A stretch of 64,000 nt of DNA from Neoroseomonas terrae. Its GTDB lineage: Bacteria; Pseudomonadota; Alphaproteobacteria; Acetobacterales; Acetobacteraceae. Positions 55,631 to 64,000 of the stretch are shown one piece after another. A model generated the notes under the pieces. The model was given only the letters and a program-made list of their open reading frames with translations. It made no database searches and was not told where the DNA came from. Both the position numbers and the translations under genes were made by a program. The stretch lies in contig NZ_JAAEDI010000016.1 in NCBI RefSeq assembly GCF_018129025.1, forward strand, positions 83,718 to 147,717, in the 5' to 3' direction. Position 1 is the first letter of the stretch; each line of letters opens with the position of its first letter.

Positions 55631-57712
55631 GTGGCGCGCACCCCGCTTGAGAAGATCCGGAACATCGGGATCACGGCGCATATCGACGCCGGCAAGACGA
55701 CGACGACCGAGCGCATCCTCTATTACACCGGCAAGTCGCACAAGATCGGGGAAGTCCATGACGGTGCGACGACCACCGACTACATGGACCAGGAGCGCGA
55801 GCGCGGCATCACGATCACTTCCGCGGCCGTCACGGCCGAGTGGAAGGATCACCGCATCAACGTCATCGACACCCCGGGCCACATCGACTTCAACATCGAA
55901 GTGAACCGCTCGCTGCGCGTGCTGGACGGCGCGGTGTTCGTGATCGAAGGCGTTGCCGGCGTGCAGCCGCAGTCCGAGACCAACTGGCGCTTGGCCGACC
56001 GCTACAACGTGCCGCGCATCATCTACATCAACAAGCTGGACCGGACGGGCGCAGACTTCTTCCGCGCCGCCGAGACGCTGACCGAGAAGCTCGGCATCAA
56101 CTGGGTGGCGCTGCAGATCCCCATCGGGATCGAGGACAACCTCCAGGGCGTCGTCGACCTCGTCGAGATGAAGGCGCTGGTTTGGCAGGGCGACGACCTC
56201 GGCGCGAAGTACGACGTCGTCGAGATCCCGGCCGACCTGAAGGACAAGGCCGCGGAATACCGTGAGAAGCTGCTCGACGCCGTGGTCGCGGCCGATGACG
56301 AGGCGATGGAGCGTTATCTCGAGGATGGCGACGTCTCGGTCGAGCTGCTGAAGCGCGCCATCAAGAAGGGCACGATCACCGGTGAGTTCCGCCCGGTGGT
56401 CTGCGGTTCCTCCTTCAAGAACAAGGGCGTGCAGCCGCTGCTGGACGCGGTGATCGACTACCTGCCGTCCCCCGTGGACATCGAGGGCATCAAGGTCGCC
56501 CCCGAGGAAGGCCAGGACGAGAACGCCGAGCGCCGCGTGATCCCGGCGGACGAGAACGCGCCCTTCGCCGGTCTCGCCTTCAAGATCATCAACGACAAGT
56601 ACGGCAACCTGACCTTCGTGCGCGTGTACCGCGGCGTCCTGAAGCAGGGCGACATGGTCATGAACACGACCAAGGGGAACCGCGAGCGCATCGGCCGCAT
56701 GTTCCAGATGCACGCCGACAAGCGCGAGGAGATCAAGGAAGTCTTCGCCGGCGACATCGCCGCCTTCGTGGGCCTGAAGGACACCGGTACGGGTGACACC
56801 CTGGCCGCGCAGGACGATCCGGTGGTGCTGGAGCGCATGGCCTTCCCGGTCCCGGTCATCGACATCTCCGTCGAGCCGAAGACCAAGGAAGGCGTGGAGA
56901 AGATGACGATCGGCCTGCAGAAGCTGGCCGGCGAGGATCCCTCCCTGCGTCTGAAGACCGACCAGGAGACCGGCCAGACCATTCTGTCCGGCATGGGCGA
57001 GCTGCACCTCGAGATCATCGTCGACCGGCTGAAGCGCGAGTACGGCGTGGATGCGAACATCGGCGCGCCACAGGTGGCCTATCGCGAGACGATCACCAAG
57101 CCGCACACCGAGGTCTACACCCACAAGAAGCAGTCCGGCGGTTCGGGCCAGTACGCCGAGGTGAAGATCACCTTCGAGCCGAAGGAGCGGAACGAGGGCA
57201 TCGAGTTCGTCAACGCGATCGTCGGCGGCACGGTGCCGAAGGAATACATCCCGGCGGTCGACAAGGGCATCAAGATGCAGGCCGACACCGGCGTGCTCGC
57301 CGGCTTCCCGACGGTGGACTTCAAGTACACGCTGACGGACGGCAAGTACCACGACGTCGACTCGTCGGCCCTGGCCTTCGAAATCGCCGCCAAGGCCTGC
57401 TTCCGCGAAGGCATGAAGAAGGCCGGCCCGGTCATCCTCGAGCCGATCATGGACGTGGAAGTGACCACGCCGCAGGATCACGTGGGTGACGTCGTCGGCG
57501 ACCTGAACCGCCGCCGTGGTGTGATCCAGAGCCAGGACATGGCCGGCACCTCGGTCATCGTCCGCGCGCACGTCCCGCTGAAGGAGATGTTCGGCTACAT
57601 CTCCAACCTGCGTGGCATGACCAAGGGCCGCGCGTCCTTCTCCATGCAGTTCCACCACTACGATCCGGTGCCGCGCAACGTCGCGGAAGAGATCATGGCG
57701 AAGTCCGCGTAA
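55631..57712 (+). CDS. fusA: Elongation factor G
   Basis: 693 residues, the usual length. A GTPase that moves tRNAs and mRNA after peptide bond formation. G1 AHIDAGKTT at 16-24, G2 with RGITITSA near 58, G3 DTPGH at 80-84, and G4 reads NKLD (134-137) where most EF-Gs have NKMD. Domains II to V follow, with the [13 protein letters not shown] [11 protein letters not shown] and the C-terminal [23 protein letters not shown] start with GGAG upstream. It stands alone; rpsL, rpsG and tuf, its usual partners, are absent, so this may be a second EF-G gene. Confidence 0.95.
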   Translation: MARTPLEKIRNIGITAHIDAGKTTTTERILYYTGKSHKIGEVHDGATTTDYMDQERERGITITSAAVTAEWKDHRINVIDTPGHIDFNIEVNRSLRVLDGAVFVIEGVAGVQPQSETNWRLADRYNVPRIIYINKLDRTGADFFRAAETLTEKLGINWVALQIPIGIEDNLQGVVDLVEMKALVWQGDDLGAKYDVVEIPADLKDKAAEYREKLLDAVVAADDEAMERYLEDGDVSVELLKRAIKKGTITGEFRPVVCGSSFKNKGVQPLLDAVIDYLPSPVDIEGIKVAPEEGQDENAERRVIPADENAPFAGLAFKIINDKYGNLTFVRVYRGVLKQGDMVMNTTKGNRERIGRMFQMHADKREEIKEVFAGDIAAFVGLKDTGTGDTLAAQDDPVVLERMAFPVPVIDISVEPKTKEGVEKMTIGLQKLAGEDPSLRLKTDQETGQTILSGMGELHLEIIVDRLKREYGVDANIGAPQVAYRETITKPHTEVYTHKKQSGGSGQYAEVKITFEPKERNEGIEFVNAIVGGTVPKEYIPAVDKGIKMQADTGVLAGFPTVDFKYTLTDGKYHDVDSSALAFEIAAKACFREGMKKAGPVILEPIMDVEVTTPQDHVGDVVGDLNRRRGVIQSQDMAGTSVIVRAHVPLKEMFGYISNLRGMTKGRASFSMQFHHYDPVPRNVAEEIMAKSA

Positions 57713-57741
57713 TCCACGCGGCCTGAACCGGGCTTTGGAAG

Positions 57742-57774
57742 CGGCGCGGCGGGGCAACCTGCCGCGCCGTTTCC
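57742..57774 (+). terminator. Terminator after fusA
   Basis: CGGCGCGGC and GCCGCGCCG arms (9 bp) enclose a 10-base loop, followed by TTTCC. It lies 30 bases past the fusA stop and before the converging MaoC gene. Confidence 0.75.
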
Positions 57775-57849
57775 ATATCCGGTGCCAGGTTTGGAACATC
57801 TGGCGGCGCCGGTCGCGCCCGTTCCTGCCGTTGACCGGCCTCGTGCCGT

Positions 57850-58296
57850 TCAGCGCCTGAGAAAGTGCGTCACCACCGCATCGAGAACCACCACGCCGTC
57901 GGCCACCCGCCGCGCCGTGTAGCGCATCTTCGCGACGCCGAGCCGCCGGCCCGAGCGGGAGGGGCGGATCTCGGCCACCTCGGCACGCACGGCGATCTCC
58001 TCGTCGGGGCGCAGTGGCGCGGGCCACTGGCTGTCGATCCGGTTGCCGCCGATCGAAATGCCGGTGATCAGCCCGCTGCGGATGACATGGCCGAACACGG
58101 CGGACAGCGTGTGCAACCCGCTGGCGACGAGTTCGCCGAACAGGCTCTCGCGCGCCGCCTCGGCATCGAGGTGGAAATATTGCGGGTCGTAGCGGGAGGC
58201 GAAGGCGAGCACCTCCTCGCGGCCCAAGGCCAGGGTGCCGAGATCCCAGGCCTGGCCTGGTACGAGGTCGTCGAGGGAATGCAGAGGCTCGATCAT
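57850..58296 (-). CDS. MaoC-like hot-dog hydratase
   Basis: 148 residues. A single hot-dog domain with FASRYDPQYFHLDAEAARES, the hydratase motif in which Asp and His of D-P-x-x-x-H are catalytic, then FGELVASGLHTLSAVFGHVI. Likely an R-specific enoyl-CoA hydratase or related beta-hydroxyacyl dehydratase. The ATG at 58296 gives the family start; a much longer frame upstream is not used. Convergent with fusA. Confidence 0.92.
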   Translation of the reverse strand: MIEPLHSLDDLVPGQAWDLGTLALGREEVLAFASRYDPQYFHLDAEAARESLFGELVASGLHTLSAVFGHVIRSGLITGISIGGNRIDSQWPAPLRPDEEIAVRAEVAEIRPSRSGRRLGVAKMRYTARRVADGVVVLDAVVTHFLRR

Positions 58297-58386
58297 TCCT
58301 GTCGATATAGGGCGGCTTTGGCTCACGCGGAATCGCGCATCCCCCGGCTTGCCGAGAGGCGAAGCGCTGACGCAGGGTGCCGCCCC

Positions 58387-59265
58387 ATGGCCATCATATC
58401 CCGTCGTTCCGGGCTCGCGCTGGGCCTTTCCCTCGCGACCGTCTCCTGTGCTGCCGTACCGCCGACGCCGCCGACCCCAGCCGGGCGCTATGCCGCACTG
58501 GTTACCGCGGCGGACCAGACTGCGGGACAGGTGGTCGATCATCTTGCGGCACGGGAGCGGCTGGAGGTGCAGGAGGCATCCTCGATGCGCTTCGCGGCCG
58601 GCGGCATGCCACCCACGCCGCCGCCGCCCGCCGCGCCGGTTGCCGGCGCCGTGCTGGACCCGGCGATGAAGCTGATCCAGTTGGAGGCGCAGCGGCTCGC
58701 GGCGCTGTCGGGCGGGCAGGCACTGGCTGAAGGGCAGGTCGGGACCGCGCTGATGGGGCGGCTGCGGGATGCGCTGGCGACGCTGGGTCGGGTGCCGGGG
58801 CGCTGGCCGTCCGAGGCAGTGCGGCGGCGGGGTTTGGCGGGCTTCGCCACGCTGGCCGAGCCGGCGCCGCCCGGCATAAATGCGGCCGGCCTGGCCCTGG
58901 CCCGGCAGGGTGCCATGGGCGATGCGGTGCTGCTGATGCGCGCCGTCGTCGGCGACGACCGGCGCAGCGGATTGCGTGGCGCGCTGGCGCAGCGCCACGA
59001 GGCGTGGCGCTCGGCCCAGACGGCGATGCTGAACAGGGTCCGCAACGATCCCAACATCGGCCCGGATGAGCGGATGCGGATCTGGGGGGCGACCCAGGCC
59101 CGGCTCGCCGCTGATCCGCCGGATGTGACGGCGGCGGAGCTGAGCCGGATGTTCGACGCACTGCCCGCAGGGCACGCGTCGGCCGGGGCAGGGGATGCGG
59201 CGGGGGTCGAGGCCTTCGGCGCGGCCGTCGCCCGGCTCCAGGCCGTAATGGCCCAGCCGCGATAG
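58387..59265 (+). CDS. Lipoprotein-like protein of unknown function
   Basis: 292 residues. A basic N-terminus and hydrophobic stretch (SRRSGLALGLSLATVSCAAV) end in a plausible lipobox with Cys at about 21, so it may be a lipoprotein. The mature part is helical and Ala-rich with a Pro-rich insertion around 75-83. No known domain. An upstream extension to 57865 is open but overlaps the opposing MaoC gene. It precedes eno by 71 bases on the same strand. Confidence 0.65.
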   Translation: MAIISRRSGLALGLSLATVSCAAVPPTPPTPAGRYAALVTAADQTAGQVVDHLAARERLEVQEASSMRFAAGGMPPTPPPPAAPVAGAVLDPAMKLIQLEAQRLAALSGGQALAEGQVGTALMGRLRDALATLGRVPGRWPSEAVRRRGLAGFATLAEPAPPGINAAGLALARQGAMGDAVLLMRAVVGDDRRSGLRGALAQRHEAWRSAQTAMLNRVRNDPNIGPDERMRIWGATQARLAADPPDVTAAELSRMFDALPAGHASAGAGDAAGVEAFGAAVARLQAVMAQPR

Positions 59266-59318
59266 ACCCGGCGCCCTTGGCGCGCCGCCCCGCCCGGTGT
59301 AGCCACCCCGCATCCTGA

Positions 59319-60614
<1,296 letters not shown>

Positions 60615-60745
60615 TCGCCGGTATGTGAGTCCATTTTGTCGCGCCGCCGCGCAAAACCCCGTGCGGTGCGACGAAATCCTGGACGAAGCGCGTGACACGG
60701 ATTCGCCACGGCGGTTAGAGTCGGCGCCTCCTCGCCCACTGTCAG

Positions 60746-61075
60746 GTGTCAGCGTTGCGGTTTCTCAAGCGCTTCATTCAAGCCATCGCCATGCCGTGTC
60801 TGTTCGTGGCGCTGTCGGGCTACTTCGTCTGGCATGCGATGCATGGCGACCGCGGCCTGATCGCACGCGAGCAGCGACTGGCGGACATCGCCGCCGCCCG
60901 CGTGGATCTGGCACGGGCGGAGGCCGATCGCGATGCGATGGAACGCCGCGTGGCGGGGCTGCGCGGGGACCGGGTCGACCGCGACCAGCTCGATGAAAGG
61001 GCACGGGCGCTGCTCAACATGGTCGGACGCGATGAGATCGTCGTTCCCTACACGCCGGAACGACGACTGTATTGA
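60746..61075 (+). CDS. ftsB: Septum formation initiator FtsB/DivIC family
   Basis: 109 residues with a GTG start. One transmembrane helix (about 10-30, IQAIAMPCLFVALSGYFVWH) is followed by a coiled coil (40-75, EQRLADIAAARVDLARAEAD and RDAMERRVAGLRGDRVDRDQ) and a short conserved tail (LDERARALLNMVGRDEIVV). FtsB links FtsL and FtsQ in the divisome. It lies between eno and pdhA, its usual site. Confidence 0.88.
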   Translation: MSALRFLKRFIQAIAMPCLFVALSGYFVWHAMHGDRGLIAREQRLADIAAARVDLARAEADRDAMERRVAGLRGDRVDRDQLDERARALLNMVGRDEIVVPYTPERRLY

Positions 61076-61156
61076 ACCGCCGGGCGGCCGCCGGACACCG
61101 CGTTGCTTCGGCAGGTAGAAGGCGGGTCGGCGGGCGCTGAGTCTCGCCGTTTGAAG

Positions 61157-61199
61157 CACTTAACCGCATTTCGGTTAAGTGTCTTATTGCATTGCAATA
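61157..61199. promoter_or_regulatory. Two palindromes before pdhA
   Basis: The first (61157-61181) has perfect 10-bp arms CACTTAACCG and CGGTTAAGTG around CATTT. The second (61185-61199) is TATTGCATTGCAATA, seven-base arms around one T. They lie 90-130 bases before the pdhA start, in an AT-rich region. The first could be a terminator or regulator site; the second looks like a protein-binding operator. Confidence 0.5.
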
Positions 61200-61285
61200 G
61201 AAGGGTTTTCGAGAGGCCCGTCTTGCAGATTTCGGTTTCTGGCGCCTAATACGGGATCAGGACAGCTTCCCGAGGGAGACGCGCC

Positions 61286-62308
61286 ATGGCCCAGGCCGCG
61301 GAGACAACCAGCAAGCGCCGTGGCAGGGGGAAGGAGCCGCCGATCGGGCGGGATGATCTCCAGCGCGCGTATCGCGACATGCTGCTGATCCGCCGCTTCG
61401 AGGAGAAGGCGGGGCAACTCTACGGCATGGGTCTGATCGGCGGGTTCTGCCACCTGTATATCGGGCAGGAAGCCGTCGTCGTCGGCATGCAGATGTGCCT
61501 GAAGCCGGGCGACCAGGTCATCACCTCCTATCGCGACCACGGCCACATGCTGGCGACCGGCATGGAAGCGCGCGGCGTGATGGCCGAGCTGACCGGGCGC
61601 ATCGGCGGCTATTCCAAGGGCAAGGGCGGGAGCATGCACATGTTCTCGCGCGAGAAGGGCTTCTACGGCGGGCACGGCATCGTCGGTGCGCAGGTGTCGC
61701 TGGGTGCGGGCCTCGCCTTCGCGAACTGGTATCGCGAGGACGGTGCGGTCGCGCTGACCTATTTCGGTGAGGGCGCGTCGAACCAGGGGCAGGTGTTCGA
61801 GAGCCTGAACCTCGCCGCGCTGTTCAAGCTGCCCTGCGTGTTCATCATCGAGAACAACAAGTACGGCATGGGCACCAGCGTGGAGCGCGCCAGCGCATCC
61901 CGCGACCTGTCGCAGAACGGCGCCGCCTGGGGCATTCCGGGCGAGCAGGTGAACGGCATGGACGTTATCGCCGTGCGCGAGGCCGGTGAGCGCGCCGTCG
62001 CCCACTGCCGCGCGGGCAAGGGGCCGTATCTGCTGGAGATGAAGACCTACCGCTATCGCGGCCATTCCATGTCGGACCCGGCGAAGTACCGCACGCGCGA
62101 GGAAGTGCAGAAGATGCGCGAGACGTCCGACTGCATCGAGACGGCGCGCAAGATGCTGCAGGAACAGTTCGGCGTGACCGAGGGCGACCTCAAGGTGATC
62201 GACGACGAGGTGAAGGCGATCGTGCAGGACAGCGCGGATTTCGCGCAGCAATCGCCGGAGCCGCCCGAATCCGAATTGTGGACCGACGTGCTGGTGGAGG
62301 CCCGCTGA
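61286..62308 (+). CDS. pdhA: Pyruvate dehydrogenase E1 component, alpha subunit
   Basis: 340 residues. With PdhB it decarboxylates pyruvate using thiamine diphosphate. [20 protein letters not shown] opens the domain; HGHMLATGM and the phosphorylation-loop-like [11 protein letters not shown] are family blocks; the TPP/Mg motif is [20 protein letters not shown] ... ENNKYGMGT near 161-195. The N-terminal 20 residues are basic and not conserved. GAGGGAGA precedes the ATG. First gene of the pdhABC operon; pdhB follows after one base. Confidence 0.97.
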   Translation: MAQAAETTSKRRGRGKEPPIGRDDLQRAYRDMLLIRRFEEKAGQLYGMGLIGGFCHLYIGQEAVVVGMQMCLKPGDQVITSYRDHGHMLATGMEARGVMAELTGRIGGYSKGKGGSMHMFSREKGFYGGHGIVGAQVSLGAGLAFANWYREDGAVALTYFGEGASNQGQVFESLNLAALFKLPCVFIIENNKYGMGTSVERASASRDLSQNGAAWGIPGEQVNGMDVIAVREAGERAVAHCRAGKGPYLLEMKTYRYRGHSMSDPAKYRTREEVQKMRETSDCIETARKMLQEQFGVTEGDLKVIDDEVKAIVQDSADFAQQSPEPPESELWTDVLVEAR

Positions 62309-62309
62309 G

Positions 62310-63668
<1,359 letters not shown>

Positions 63669-63685
63669 GCCGGGGGGAACGATCC

Positions 63686-64000
63686 ATGGCCACGAACATC
63701 CTGATGCCGGCGCTGTCCCCCACCATGACGGAGGGCAACCTGGCGCGCTGGCTGAAGAAGGAAGGCGAGCGCGTGAAGGCCGGCGACGTCATCGCCGAGA
63801 TCGAGACCGACAAGGCGACGATGGAAGTCGAGGCCGTGGATGAGGGCATCCTCGGCAAGATCCTGGTGCCGGACGGCACGCAGGGCGTGAAGGTGAACGA
63901 CCCGATCGCCGTGCTGGTCGAGGAAGGGGAGGCGGTGCCGGACGCCGGCGCCAAGGCCCCGGCTGCGGAAGGCGGCCCCAAGGCCGCCGCGCCGGCGCCC
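63686..64000 (+). CDS. pdhC: Pyruvate dehydrogenase E2 (dihydrolipoyl acetyltransferase), N-terminal part
   Basis: 105 codons, cut by the right edge. The lipoyl domain (1-80) has [20 protein letters not shown] and Lys43 in [10 protein letters not shown]; an Ala/Pro/Lys linker begins near 88. Given pdhA and pdhB before it, this is E2 of the pyruvate complex; the catalytic domain is outside. GGGGGGAA precedes the ATG. Confidence 0.94.
   Translation, partial: MATNILMPALSPTMTEGNLARWLKKEGERVKAGDVIAEIETDKATMEVEAVDEGILGKILVPDGTQGVKVNDPIAVLVEEGEAVPDAGAKAPAAEGGPKAAAPAP

Noticed and set aside
55409..58027. 872-codon open frame antisense to fusA
   Set aside because: Same cause; rich in His, Val, Asp and Leu repeats with no family pattern.
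60640..60690. ATTTTGTCGC and GCGACGAAAT near-inverted repeat after eno
   Set aside because: One mismatch and a long interior loop; too weak to call a terminator or operator.

Overview
This 64 kb window is very GC-rich (about 70 percent by eye). It looks like a chromosomal segment of an alphaproteobacterium of the Acetobacteraceae, most likely a Roseomonas-like organism. That placement is an inference from gene content and order: an Hsp20 gene followed by DUF1150, the kpsF-lptC-lptA-lptB-rpoN-hpf string, a pdhB with its own lipoyl domain, solute receptors of the Bug (TctC) family, and DUF2336 and GGDEF genes next to argB and dapD. No 16S rRNA is present to confirm it.

Layout, left to right. 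1-9.3 kb is housekeeping: the end of argB, a DUF2336/GGDEF pair, dapD-dapE (lysine/diaminopimelate pathway), truA-fmt-def (tRNA and N-terminal formyl chemistry), and Hsp20-DUF1150. 9.3-11.8 kb is a divergent sulfotransferase and GT61 glycosyltransferase pair. 11.8-17.4 kb is a tightly overlapped minus-strand operon for lipopolysaccharide supply and transport (kpsF, lptC, lptA, lptB) that runs into rpoN and hpf. It is followed by a short RNase D and an OmpA-type porin.

20.8-32.0 kb is an integrated element inserted into the 3' end of a tRNA-Leu(CAG) gene. A 15-bp direct repeat marks both ends, and an intact tyrosine integrase sits at the tRNA end behind two small helix-turn-helix genes. The element is a decayed prophage. 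Its largest gene is an in-frame chimera of a VapE/VirE-type replication protein and the back half of a large terminase. It also carries an N-terminal stub and a probable C-terminal stub of a tape-measure protein. The space left is filled with small, mostly minus-strand genes. Among these are three copies of a 26-27-residue single-pass membrane peptide starting M-(N/G)-x-x-x-(F/Y)-W. One copy is joined by a 4-base overlap to a ribbon-helix-helix regulator that has a 9-bp inverted repeat just upstream. This is the best candidate here for something not previously described.

32-64 kb returns to core genes: an NDUFA9-like dehydrogenase, gltD-gltB (glutamate synthase), a GST, a TPR protein, an SDR and a hydrolase, an organic-acid cluster (FAH-family protein, two Bug receptors, Ldh2-family dehydrogenase), an acyl-CoA operon (two acyl-CoA dehydrogenases and an enoyl-CoA hydratase-family protein), DUF808, a DUF1800-DUF1501 pair, a stand-alone fusA, a MaoC-like hydratase, eno, ftsB and the start of the pdhA-pdhB-pdhC operon, which runs off the right edge.

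Several intergenic gaps hold copies of a two-hairpin repeat, often as inverted pairs, whose stems vary with compensating changes. This points to a dispersed REP/MITE-like family in this genome.
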